64,000 nt of DNA from JASLDZ01 sp964244065 (lineage in GTDB: Bacteria; Pseudomonadota; Alphaproteobacteria; Caulobacterales; Caulobacteraceae), in contig CAXTHH010000001.1 of NCBI GenBank assembly GCA_964244065.1, positions 248,001 through 312,000 of the forward strand, written 5' to 3'. The translations under genes and the position numbers were made by a program. Shown piece by piece: positions 8,785 through 17,194 of the stretch (positions within the stretch are counted from its first letter, which is position 1; each line of letters begins with the position of its first letter). The notes below the pieces were generated by a model. That model was not told the DNA's origin. It saw only the letters and a program-made list of their open reading frames with translations, and searched no databases.

Positions 8785-9297
8785 TCATCGGAAGCGGATG
8801 TCGGCGTCTTCGAAACGCGCGATCAGCCAGCGGGCGAGGGGGAACAGGGCGGCGGTGAACCCGAACTGCAGGCCCACGGCCAACAGGTTGGGCGGCGTCT
8901 TGGCCGAGGACAGAGTCACGAGGAAGGCGACCGCGAAGGTCAGCGCCGTGACGCCGATGTACCAGCCCAGGAGCACGCGCTCGCCCTGGCCCACCATCAG
9001 GGGCCGCCCGGCGAAGGCGACCGCGTAGGCCAGCAGGAAGGCGGTGGGCCACAGCCCCAGCCGCCCGCTCCAGAAGAAGTCCAGGAACAGGCCCGCCGCG
9101 ATCAGCAGGAAGGGCGCCAGCACAGAGGGCCGGATCACCGCCCAGCTGAAGGCCAGCATCACGGGGGCCACGGGCTCGGGCAGGGCGAAGCCGAACACGC
9201 GCAGCGGGGCGGCCAGGAGCACGGTGGCCGCCAGCGCCGCCAGCGTCGGCAGCAGCAGCCACGTGAGCGGGCTCAGGCCCTGGCCCGCCCGGCTCAC
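8785..9297 (-). CDS. mreD: rod shape-determining membrane protein MreD
   Basis: 170 aa from a GTG at 9297 overlapping the mreC stop (GTGA). This is the only start that leaves the full first hydrophobic helix (LTWLLLPTLAALAATVLLAAP). Five to six helices follow, with PSVLAPFLLIAAGLFLDFF and GLWPTAFLLAYAVAF typical of MreD. It is an elongasome component of the inner membrane. Identity is supported by size, topology and position between mreC and mrdA. It ends in an Arg-rich tail. Confidence 0.9.
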   Translation of the reverse strand: MSRAGQGLSPLTWLLLPTLAALAATVLLAAPLRVFGFALPEPVAPVMLAFSWAVIRPSVLAPFLLIAAGLFLDFFWSGRLGLWPTAFLLAYAVAFAGRPLMVGQGERVLLGWYIGVTALTFAVAFLVTLSSAKTPPNLLAVGLQFGFTAALFPLARWLIARFEDADIRFR

Positions 9298-10730
9298 AGG
9301 TCCAGCTCCTGCGGGTCCGGGATCGGCCGCATGGTCGCGCGCGGCCTGGCGGCGTCCTGGGTCAGCGTCCGCAGCCGCAGCCGCCGGGCCCGCTGCTCCG
9401 CGGTTTCGCCCGCGGGGGCGGAGGTCGCCGGGCGGCGGGCGACGGCCGGCCGGGAGGTCGCGGGCCGGGTCGCGCCGCTCGCCGGAGAGGCCGTCGGGGC
9501 GGCCCGGCGGGCGGCGCCCGCCGCACTCGTCGTGGCCGCCGGGGCGCGCCGCGGCGGGCGCGTCGCCGGGGTCGCCGAGGGCGGGCGCAGGGTCGCGCCC
9601 ACGGGCGTGGCGGGGGCGCTGCGCAGCGGGGCGGAGGGCGTCTGCGAGGGCGTGCGCAGCGTCGCGGCCGGCGCCGGGCGCGGGGCGGGCAGGGTGGGTC
9701 GCACGACGGGCGCCGCCGCGGCGGCAGGCGCGGGCGCCGCGGCTGCGGGGACCGGGATCGGCGAAGCTGCGGCGCCCGGCGGCGGTGCGGTCCGGGCGGC
9801 CAGAGCGGCCTGCAGCTGCGCCTGCTGCTGCGGATCGAGCGGCGGCGGGGTCTGGGCGGCGGCGATCCGCTGCGCCTCCGCCAGCTTGCCGAAGTCCACG
9901 TAGGTCAGGATGCGCACGTAATCGAGCGCCTGCCGGTCGGCGTAGAGCCGCGCCCGCCACACGCCCCGCCCGTCCTTGGCAGCCACGCCCACGGGCAGGC
10001 CGCGCGGGTAGACGCCGCCGTCGCCGCTGGTGAGCAGGATGTCCCCGTCCTTCAGCGGCTGGCTCCCGCGCAGGTACTCCAGCCGCGGGTTCGGCCCGCC
10101 GTCGCCGGTCAGGATGGCGCGGGCGTTGGTGCGGTCGGTGAGCACCGGCGTGCGGCTGTCCACGTCGGTCAGCAGCAGCACGCGGCTGACCTCGGCCCCC
10201 GCGCCCACCACCCGGCCCACCACGCCGTGCTCGGAGAGCACCGGCTGGCCGTCGCGCACGCCCTGGTTCGCCCCCGCGTCCGCCAGGCGCGCGTTGGAGA
10301 AGGGCCCCCGCGCGTCGGCGATCACCCGGGCGGAGATCATGGGGATGGGCGGCTCGGTGCGCAGGCGCAGCAGCTGTTCGTAGCGGTCGTTGACGTTCTT
10401 CAGCGCGATGGCCGCATCGCGCCAGCGCTCCATCTCCTTCAGCCGCGCGCGGAGCCGCCGGTTCTCGCTCACGGCGAAGAAGTAGCCGCGCACGTCGGTG
10501 GAGGCGTCGGTGAGCAGGCGGATGGGGGCGGAGAGCACGCCCATCACCGGCGCGGCCAGGCTGTCGAACTCGTTGCGAGCGGCGCCGTACTGGCCGTTGC
10601 GCGCCATCTCCGTGCGCTTGTCGGACAAGAGCAGGCCCACGGCCACGATCAGGGCGACGGCGGTCGCGGCCACCGCCGTCCACACCAGGGGTGTGCGCCC
10701 GTCCTGCAAGGGTCCGTCGCGGAACGCCAC
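9294..10730 (-). CDS. mreC: rod shape-determining protein MreC with long Pro/Ala-rich tail
   Basis: 478 aa from GTG 10730. The open frame continues upstream to 10817 but that would run into mreB, so the later start is chosen. One membrane helix (VWTAVAATAVALIVAVGLLL), a coiled coil (ENRRLRARLKEMERWRDAAIALK) and the beta-barrel MreC core (VVGRVVGAGAEVSRVLLLTD, LLTSGDGGVYPRGLPVG) are present. After about residue 290 a low-complexity Ala/Pro/Thr/Arg tail runs for nearly 190 residues; long disordered tails are known in Caulobacter MreC. It links MreB to periplasmic synthases. Confidence 0.93.
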   Translation of the reverse strand: MAFRDGPLQDGRTPLVWTAVAATAVALIVAVGLLLSDKRTEMARNGQYGAARNEFDSLAAPVMGVLSAPIRLLTDASTDVRGYFFAVSENRRLRARLKEMERWRDAAIALKNVNDRYEQLLRLRTEPPIPMISARVIADARGPFSNARLADAGANQGVRDGQPVLSEHGVVGRVVGAGAEVSRVLLLTDVDSRTPVLTDRTNARAILTGDGGPNPRLEYLRGSQPLKDGDILLTSGDGGVYPRGLPVGVAAKDGRGVWRARLYADRQALDYVRILTYVDFGKLAEAQRIAAAQTPPPLDPQQQAQLQAALAARTAPPPGAAASPIPVPAAAAPAPAAAAAPVVRPTLPAPRPAPAATLRTPSQTPSAPLRSAPATPVGATLRPPSATPATRPPRRAPAATTSAAGAARRAAPTASPASGATRPATSRPAVARRPATSAPAGETAEQRARRLRLRTLTQDAARPRATMRPIPDPQELDL

Positions 10731-10780
10731 GCGCTCTGAAACTCCAGGGCGGAGCCGCCCGGCGACTCCCCTACGGCATC

Positions 10781-11824
10781 CTACGCCAGGCTGGCGTCCA
10801 GCACGCCCTTCATCCACTTCGGATGTTCGAGCACCTTGCCGCAGCCCAGGGCCACGCAGCTGAGCGGGTCGTCGGCCACGGTCACCGGCAGGCCGGTGTG
10901 GTCGCGGATCTCGCTGTCCAGCCCGCGCAGCAGGGCGCCGCCGCCGGTGAGCATGATGCCCTTGTCGGCGATGTCGGCGGCCAGCTCGGGCGGCGTGGCC
11001 TCCAGCGCCACCTTCACCGCCTCAACGATCTGCGTCACCGGCTCGGCCAGTGAGTCGGCGGCCTGCTTCTCGGTCACGCGCACCTCGCGCGGCACGCCCT
11101 GCATCAGGTCGCGGCCCTTCACCTCGATGGCCAGGCCCTCGCCGTCGGCCGGGGCGCGGGCGGTGCCGATCTCCTTCTTGATGCGCTCGGCGGTGGTCTC
11201 GCCGATCAGCAGGTTATGGTGGCGGCGCATGTAGGAGATGATGGAGTCGTCCATCTTGTCCCCGCCCACGCGCACCGAGCGCGAGTAGACGATGCCGCTG
11301 AGCGACAGCACCGCCACCTCGGTGGTGCCGCCGCCGATGTCGACCACCATGGAGCCGGTGGGCTCGTGGATCGGCAGGCCCGCGCCGATCGCGGCGGCCA
11401 TGGGCTCGTCGATCAGGCCCACGCGGCGGGCGCTGGCGTTCAGGCAGCTGTCGTTGATGGCGCGGCGCTCCACGGCGGTGGCGCCCGAAGGCACGCACAC
11501 GATCACCTTGGGGTTCACGAAGCCCTTGCGGTTGTGGACCTTGCGGATGAAGTGCTTGATCATCTCCTCGGCGACCTCGAAATCGGCGATCACCCCGTCG
11601 CGCATGGGGCGGATGGCCTCCATGTGCCCCGGCGTGCGGCCCAGCATCTGCTTGGCCTCGATGCCTACGGCGTGGACCACCTTGCGCCCGCCCACGTTGC
11701 GCAGGGCGACCACGGAGGGCTCGTTCAGCACTATGCCCTTGCCCTTCATGTAGATCAGCGTGTTCGCCGTACCGAGGTCGATGGCGATGTCGTTGGAGAT
11801 CACGCCGAAGAGCGAAGAGAGCAT
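10781..11824 (-). CDS. mreB: actin-like rod shape protein MreB
   Basis: 347 aa from ATG 11824, giving the canonical N-terminus MLSSLFGVISNDIAIDLGTANTL cut at the expected place; longer frames add Arg-rich junk. Nucleotide-binding signatures are AIDLGTANT (phosphate 1), VDIGGGTTEVAV (phosphate 2) and LTGGGALLRG (adenosine). It polymerises under the membrane and directs wall synthesis. It leads the five-gene rod operon, with 50 bases to mreC. Confidence 0.97.
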   Translation of the reverse strand: MLSSLFGVISNDIAIDLGTANTLIYMKGKGIVLNEPSVVALRNVGGRKVVHAVGIEAKQMLGRTPGHMEAIRPMRDGVIADFEVAEEMIKHFIRKVHNRKGFVNPKVIVCVPSGATAVERRAINDSCLNASARRVGLIDEPMAAAIGAGLPIHEPTGSMVVDIGGGTTEVAVLSLSGIVYSRSVRVGGDKMDDSIISYMRRHHNLLIGETTAERIKKEIGTARAPADGEGLAIEVKGRDLMQGVPREVRVTEKQAADSLAEPVTQIVEAVKVALEATPPELAADIADKGIMLTGGGALLRGLDSEIRDHTGLPVTVADDPLSCVALGCGKVLEHPKWMKGVLDASLA

Positions 11825-12108
11825 AGGCGACCTTGGGGGGCGACGGGTCTGACCGGTAGGCGGAGTTCGGAGGGAAGGGACGCCCCCCGGCGCCCTGATT
11901 CCCGCGTCGCAAGCTGTCCGGCGGTGGGGCTTCCTGCCCCTCCTGTGTCGGGAGATCAACCCTGACGCGCCTTGCGCCGCGGTTCGCATCGTCGCGGCCT
12001 TTACGGGATCGTCATGCGGGTCGGCCGGCTCCGGGATGGAGACCTCACGCGGCCGGGCGCAGATGGGCGGGCGTCCGCATCCTCGCGGTCGCCGCACGAT
12101 TCCCCGCC
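11825..12108. promoter_or_regulatory. divergent intergenic region upstream of mreB
   Basis: 284 bases with no convincing gene lie between mreB (minus) and the small plus-strand gene. It must hold the promoter of the rod operon. I could not identify a confident -35/-10 pair or a named operator. Confidence 0.35.
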
Positions 12109-12585
12109 ATGCCCCTCCTCGCCGCCGTTCCCTCCTCGCCCTCCACCGCCGAGCGGCCCTGCCCGACGTTGGAACGCATGCTCCGGCTGGGGCGCGTCGG
12201 TCCGGGCCAGGCGGTCGCCGCGGCCGGCCGCGCGGCGGCGGCGGTGCAGATCGGGCTGCTGCGCAAGGGCTTCGACCGCGTCGCCAGCGCCTGCGCCGGC
12301 GGCTGCGGCGGCGAGCCCGCCTCCTGCGACGCCCTGCTGCTGACCGGCCCGTGCTCGGAGGCCGAGATCGCGGCTCTGGCGGACGGGGCCGTGCGCCTGC
12401 TGGCCCCCCGCGGCGTACTGGTGGCGCACGAGCTCTCGCCCGACGGCGACGTGGCGCTCACCCGCGTGCTGGCCGCCCACGGCTTCGAGGTGGACTGGGT
12501 GGTGCACGACATGGCCGGGCCCTGCCTGGTGGCCATGGGGCTGCACCGCGTCTCGGCCCGCGCGGAGCTCGCGCGCGCCGCCTAG
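12109..12585 (+). CDS. conserved hypothetical protein, faint methyltransferase-like pattern
   Basis: 158 aa. No family is recognised with confidence. The middle alternates strands and helices (DALLLTGPCSEAEIAALADG, then RLLAPRGVLVAHEL), and the last third (LTRVLAAHGFEVDWVVHDM) resembles the distal half of a Rossmann methyltransferase, but there is no glycine-rich SAM motif. A Cys-rich patch CAGGCGGEPASC lies at residues 63-74. The stop overlaps that of the opposing TVP38-like gene. Confidence 0.5.
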   Translation: MPLLAAVPSSPSTAERPCPTLERMLRLGRVGPGQAVAAAGRAAAAVQIGLLRKGFDRVASACAGGCGGEPASCDALLLTGPCSEAEIAALADGAVRLLAPRGVLVAHELSPDGDVALTRVLAAHGFEVDWVVHDMAGPCLVAMGLHRVSARAELARAA

Positions 12586-13310
12586 CTCGTCTCCGAGGCG
12601 CCCGCGGCGCGTCGCTCGCGCCGCTTGATCCAGGCGCGGGCCAGGAGGCCCGAGCCGAGCCAGAGGGCGGCGGCGGCGGCCAGCGAGGTCCAGTGCCCCG
12701 CGCCGCCGCCGTTCAGTCCGCGCACCACCGCCTGGCCCGCGAAGGCGGTCAGGGCGATCTTAGGGACGATGCCGATCCCCGTGCCGGCGGCGAAGCCCCA
12801 CCAGCCCATGGGCGTCACCCCCGCCGCCATGTTCACCACGATGAAGGGCGCCGAGGGCACCAGCCGCACGATCAGGCTCGCCAGGAAGCCGTTGCGGCCC
12901 ACCATGGCGATGAAGTCCCGCACGCCCCGCCCCGCGTAGTCCGCCAGCAGGCGCGCGCCGAACCGCCGGCCCAGCGCGAAGCCGATCAGCGAGGAGGTCC
13001 AGGTGCCCAGCCAGCTGTAGGCGAACCCCGCCCACGGCCCGAAGGCCACCACCGCCGCGGCGATCAGCACGAACTGCGGCACGCCCAGGAAGGCCAGCGC
13101 GCAGAAGCCGCCCACCGCCGCCAGCGGCGCCGCCGGCCCGGCGAGGCCCGCCCCCAGCCAGCGCTCGACGTTCTCTCCGCCCTTGAGGCCCAGCGCCGCG
13201 GCCCCGAACAGGAACACCAGCCCGACGCCCCCGAATAGCAGGAACGAGACAGCCAGCGTCCGCCAAGCCTTGGCGTCCAGGTTCGTCAGGGCTCGCAGGA
13301 GGGCGCGCAT
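12582..13310 (-). CDS. TVP38/TMEM64-family membrane protein
   Basis: 242 aa from ATG 13310 (MRALLRALTNLD); the frame also opens earlier at 13349. The VTT/DedA-like core is visible: FCALAFLGVPQFVLIAAAVVAFGPWAGF, then GRRFGARLLADYAGR, then LIVRLVPSAPFIVVNMAAGV with the conserved RLVP-P element, then GTGIGIVPKIAL. Four to six helices. Members are linked to lipid scrambling or membrane homeostasis; a role here is unknown. Confidence 0.85.
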   Translation of the reverse strand: MRALLRALTNLDAKAWRTLAVSFLLFGGVGLVFLFGAAALGLKGGENVERWLGAGLAGPAAPLAAVGGFCALAFLGVPQFVLIAAAVVAFGPWAGFAYSWLGTWTSSLIGFALGRRFGARLLADYAGRGVRDFIAMVGRNGFLASLIVRLVPSAPFIVVNMAAGVTPMGWWGFAAGTGIGIVPKIALTAFAGQAVVRGLNGGGAGHWTSLAAAAALWLGSGLLARAWIKRRERRAAGASETS

Positions 13311-13374
13311 GGGCGAGGTGGCGTGGCGCGAGGAGGGGGGGCCGGTCAAGCCTTCGCTATCAGCCCAAATCTCC

Positions 13375-13485
13375 GCTCATCCCCGCGAAAGCGGGGACCC
13401 AGTTCTAGCCACGCGCATCCGGCCGACCGCAGCGGAGCCGTCCACGCTGGGTCCTCGCTTCCGCGGGGAAGAACGGAAGGAGGTG
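13375..13485 (+). repeat. palindromic intergenic repeat, class A (CCCGCGAAAGCGGGGACCCAG)
   Basis: Outer arms are CATCCCCGCGAAAGCGGGGACC and its near complement CTGGGTCCTCGCTTCCGCGGGG, with a variable GC-rich core. Each arm also folds on itself. The same element recurs at 42120-42236. Confidence 0.7.
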
Positions 13486-13527
13486 CAACGGTGACACGCT
13501 CCGCGACGCACCCTAGCGTGGCCTCCC

Positions 13528-15348
13528 ATGCGTCGCCGCGACCTCCTCGCCTCCACCGCCGCCCTGACGTTCGCCGGCGCGAGCGACGCCGCTCCGCGCC
13601 GAACGCCGGCCAGCGCGCGCTTCACCTCCACCCTCGACGGCTTCTTCGAGGAGGGTCTGCGCCGCAACCCGGAGAGCGCCACCGAGCTCGGGCTCGACAC
13701 GGGCCGCCGCGCCGGGCTCAAGTCGCGGCTGGCCGACGTGAGCCAGGCGGGGCTGGAGGCCGACCGCGCCGCCAACGCCGCCCGCCTGAAGGCGCTGGCC
13801 GGCTTCGACCCCCTACGCCTGCCGCCCGCCACCCGCCTGCACCTGGACGTGGTGCGCACGCAGGAGGCGAACACCCAGCGCGTGCTGGCCTTCGACTGGG
13901 TGGCGCAGGACGGGTTCGCGCCCTCGCCCTACGTGGTCAGCCCCATCACCGGCGCCTACCAGCGCGTGCCGACCTTCCTGGACACCAAGCACACGGTGGA
14001 GACCGCGGCCGACGCCGAGGCCTACCTCTCGCGCCTGGACGCCTTTGCGAGCGCCCTGGACGCCAACACCGAACGCATGCGCGCGGCGACGGGGCAGGGC
14101 GTCATCGCCCCCGACTTCATCCTCGACGTGACCCTGGGCCAGGTCGCCGCGCTGCAGACGCCGGCGGAGCGGTCGCAGCTGGTCACCTCGCTCGACCGGC
14201 GGGCGCGCGCCAAGGGCCTGGGCGACCGCTGGGGCGCCCGGGCGGCGCAGGCCTACACCGCGCGGGTCGGCCCGGCGCTGGCCCGGCAGGTGGAGGCGGT
14301 GCGCGCCGCCCGCGCCCGCGCCACCCACGACGCGGGCTGCTGGCGCTTCAAGGGCGGGCCGGAGTTCTACGCCGCCAACCTGCGCTACACGACCACCACC
14401 AACATGACGCCTGACGAGGTGCACAAGCTCGGCCTGGACGAGGCGCGGGAGATCGGGGCGAAGCTCGACGTGCTGCTCAAGGCGCAGGGGCTGACCCAGG
14501 GCTCCGTCGGCCGCCGCATCCAGGCGCTCTACAAGGACCTCAGGCAGTTCTTCCCGAACACGGACGCCGGCAAGGTCGAGCTGGTCGCCGCCCTGCAGAA
14601 GAAGCTGGAGGACGTGCGTGCGCGCCTGCCCCGCGCCTTTGCGACGCTGCCGCACAACCGCATCGAGGTGCGCCGCGTGCCCCCCGCCATCGAGAACGGG
14701 GCGCCGGGCGCCTACTCGGAGAGCCCGTCGCTGGACGGAAAGCGGCCGGGCTACAACTACTTCAACCTGGCGGACACGGCCGAGTGGCCGCGCTGGAACC
14801 TGTGGACCACCCTCTACCACGAGGGGCTGCCCGGCCATCAGCTGCAGGGCGGGATCGCGCTGGAGAACCGGGACATCCCGGTGCTGATCCGCAACCTCTA
14901 CTTCTCCGGCTACGGCGAGGGCTGGGCGCTCTACGCCGAGCAGCTGGCTGACGAGCTGGGCGTCTACGAGGACGACCCGATCGGGCGCATCGGCTTCCTG
15001 AAGGGCCAGATCTTCCGCGCGGGCCGCTGCGTGATCGACACGGGCATGCACCACCTGCGCTGGAGCCGCGAGCAGGCCATCGCCTACATGGGCGAGCTGG
15101 ACGGCGACGCGGAGGGCTTCACCACGCGCGAGGTGCATCGCTACTGCGCCATCCCCGCCCAGGCGTGCAGCTACAAGATCGGCCACACCGAGTGGAACCG
15201 GCTGCGCGACCGCGCCAAGCGCACGCTCGGACCGAAGTTCGACCTGAAGGGCTTCCACGACGCGGGCCTGCGCCCCGGGGCCATGCCGCTGGAGGTGCTG
15301 GACCGCGCGCTCGGCGCCTGGACGGCGTCGCAGATGACCAAAGCTTAA
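13528..15348 (+). CDS. exported DUF885 metallopeptidase-like protein
   Basis: 606 aa. The N-terminus MRRRDLLASTAALTFAGASDA looks like a twin-arginine signal. The DUF885 fold is recognisable from GYNYFNLAD, the putative zinc motif HEGLPGHQLQ (HExxxH-like) at about residue 431, GYGEGWALYAEQLADE with a downstream Glu, and CAIPAQACSYKIG. DUF885 proteins are zinc-peptidase-like and mostly uncharacterised. It stands alone between two repeat-free short gaps. Full length for the family. Confidence 0.88.
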   Translation: MRRRDLLASTAALTFAGASDAAPRRTPASARFTSTLDGFFEEGLRRNPESATELGLDTGRRAGLKSRLADVSQAGLEADRAANAARLKALAGFDPLRLPPATRLHLDVVRTQEANTQRVLAFDWVAQDGFAPSPYVVSPITGAYQRVPTFLDTKHTVETAADAEAYLSRLDAFASALDANTERMRAATGQGVIAPDFILDVTLGQVAALQTPAERSQLVTSLDRRARAKGLGDRWGARAAQAYTARVGPALARQVEAVRAARARATHDAGCWRFKGGPEFYAANLRYTTTTNMTPDEVHKLGLDEAREIGAKLDVLLKAQGLTQGSVGRRIQALYKDLRQFFPNTDAGKVELVAALQKKLEDVRARLPRAFATLPHNRIEVRRVPPAIENGAPGAYSESPSLDGKRPGYNYFNLADTAEWPRWNLWTTLYHEGLPGHQLQGGIALENRDIPVLIRNLYFSGYGEGWALYAEQLADELGVYEDDPIGRIGFLKGQIFRAGRCVIDTGMHHLRWSREQAIAYMGELDGDAEGFTTREVHRYCAIPAQACSYKIGHTEWNRLRDRAKRTLGPKFDLKGFHDAGLRPGAMPLEVLDRALGAWTASQMTKA

Positions 15349-15430
15349 GCCGGCCCCCGCTTCGCCCGGTCAGGGCCGCGCCTATCTGCCGTCCCGTCGG
15401 CGCGACCTCCGCGCCCGGGAAGGAACGAGC

Positions 15431-16054
15431 ATGACGCCCCAGGAACGCGACCTCCTCGACCGTTGCCTCCAGGACCTCCGCCGCGCCCGGCCCGACCGCA
15501 CGGACCCCGAGGCGCAGGCCATGATCGCCGCCGCCCTGCGCGACAATCCGGACGCCGCCTACGTGCTCGTGCAGCACGCGGTGGTCAGCGACCGGGCGCT
15601 GCAGGAGGCCGGCGGGCACATCGAGGCGCTGGAGGCCGAGCTGGCCGAGCGCGACCGCGGCGGTCCGGGCGGGCAGGGCGGCGGCCTGTTCGGCGGGCTG
15701 TTCGGCGGCCGGCGCGACGGACCCCGCTACGGCGGCCCCACCGCCGTGCCCCCCACGGGCGGCTACGACCAGGGCCGCTTCGCCGGCGGCCCGTTCACCG
15801 GCGGCGGCGGCCTGGGCGGCGTCCTCCAGCAGGCCGGCGTGGCCGCGGCGGGCGTGGCCGGCGGCGCCTTCCTGTTCCAGGGCCTCTCCGGCCTGTTCGG
15901 CGGCGAGCACCCCGGCGGCGGCCTGTTCGACGGCGGCGAGGCGCGCCACGGCCTGTTCGGCGGCGACGACGCCGCTCGAGACCTCGCCGACGGCGGCCCC
16001 CGCGACCTGTTCGGCGACGCGGGCGATGCGGGCGGGGGCGACGATTGGAGCTGA
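15431..16054 (+). CDS. DUF2076 family protein
   Basis: 207 aa with a GGAAGGAACG ribosome site. The N-terminal helical region (MTPQERDLLDRCLQDLRRA, then AYVLVQHAVVSDRALQEA) and the coiled-coil EALEAELAERD are DUF2076 hallmarks. A Gly-rich region follows, then a hydrophobic segment (QQAGVAAAGVAGGAFLFQGLSGLFG) and an Asp/Gly-rich tail. Function unknown; predicted periplasm-associated or membrane-associated. Confidence 0.85.
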   Translation: MTPQERDLLDRCLQDLRRARPDRTDPEAQAMIAAALRDNPDAAYVLVQHAVVSDRALQEAGGHIEALEAELAERDRGGPGGQGGGLFGGLFGGRRDGPRYGGPTAVPPTGGYDQGRFAGGPFTGGGGLGGVLQQAGVAAAGVAGGAFLFQGLSGLFGGEHPGGGLFDGGEARHGLFGGDDAARDLADGGPRDLFGDAGDAGGGDDWS

Positions 16055-16132
16055 TCTTCGTCCTGCCCGGCGGCGGCCCCGCGGACCACGGCCGAGCTTG
16101 ACGCGGAGGTTCGTCCCCGGAAGACTCTGATC

Positions 16133-17194
16133 GTGCTCGAGATCCGACGTCTCCGCCGCCTGGCCGTACTGCTGGCCGCGGCCGTCCTCCTGCCCGGCGA
16201 GAGCGTGGCGCAGGAGCCGCCCGCCCGGTCGACGCCCCCGCCGAACCGCTGCCAGCTCGGCCAGGTGGCGGAGCTGAAGGTCCAGGTGGAGCAGAACCAG
16301 CCCCTGCTGTCGGGCAAGGTGAACGGCCAGCCGGTCCGCATGCTGGTGGATACCGGCGCGTCCAGCACCATCCTGCTGACCGCCGCCGCGCGGCGGCTGG
16401 GCGTTCCCCTCACGGAGGCGCCGCAGTATCGCGTCGGCGGCGCGGGCGGCATGAGCGCGGCCTACATGGGGCTGCTCAAGACCTGGGACATGGAGGGCGT
16501 GCAGCGGCGCGACTTCCGCATCCTCGTCGCCGGGGAGGGCACGGGCGGCCGCTTCGACATGATCGTCGGCCAGGACTTCCTGGCGCCCTTCGACCTCGAG
16601 TTCGACATGCGCCACGGCGTCGTCCGCCTGCTCAAGGTGAGCGGCTGCAAGGGCGAGGACCTGCCGTACTGGGCGAAGGGCGCCTACAGCCAGGTCGATC
16701 TCCGCATGGACCGATCGGGCAAGCTCGAGGTCCAGCCCAAGCTGAACGGCCGCGCCGCCATGGCCATCCTCGACACCGGCGCCACGCGATCGGTGGGCAC
16801 GCCGCAAGCCGCCGCGCGGGCGGGCGTCAAGCTGGAGGACACGGGCGAGCGCGGGCGTGGGATCGGCGGCGTCACGCGCGTCAGCAGCCGTGGCGTGCTG
16901 GAGACCTTCCAGCTCGGCGACGAGGTGATCCGCAACACGCCGCTTCGCTTCTCCGACCTGTTCTTCGGAACGTCGATGACGTCCACCGGCTCGCACATCT
17001 CCGAACAGCTGATGACGACGGAGATGCTGCTGGGGATGGACTTCCTGATGTCTCATCACGTGCTGGTGTCGCGCACGAACAAGCTGATGGTCTTCACCTA
17101 CGAGGGCGGCCCGGTGTTCGACACGACGCGACCCCCCGAGTCCGCCGCCGCCGCCGCTCCTGTCGCGCCGCCGGGGGCGAAGCCGCCGAGCTAG
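16133..17194 (+). CDS. exported two-domain retropepsin-like aspartic protease
   Basis: 353 aa from a GTG. A signal peptide (LRRLAVLLAAAVLLPGESVA) precedes two retropepsin-like halves, each with its own DTG: MLVDTGASSTILL at about residue 68 and AILDTGATRSV at about 210. The two half-sites could form one active site as in pepsin-like enzymes, or act separately. Each half also has a QDFL/MDFL motif. Role probably in envelope proteolysis. The stop codon overlaps that of the opposing LOV kinase. Confidence 0.8.
   Translation: MLEIRRLRRLAVLLAAAVLLPGESVAQEPPARSTPPPNRCQLGQVAELKVQVEQNQPLLSGKVNGQPVRMLVDTGASSTILLTAAARRLGVPLTEAPQYRVGGAGGMSAAYMGLLKTWDMEGVQRRDFRILVAGEGTGGRFDMIVGQDFLAPFDLEFDMRHGVVRLLKVSGCKGEDLPYWAKGAYSQVDLRMDRSGKLEVQPKLNGRAAMAILDTGATRSVGTPQAAARAGVKLEDTGERGRGIGGVTRVSSRGVLETFQLGDEVIRNTPLRFSDLFFGTSMTSTGSHISEQLMTTEMLLGMDFLMSHHVLVSRTNKLMVFTYEGGPVFDTTRPPESAAAAAPVAPPGAKPPS

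Noticed and set aside
9120..9780. MreC tail considered as a separate gene or frameshift
   Set aside because: It continues the MreC frame without a break, and long disordered tails are known in this group.
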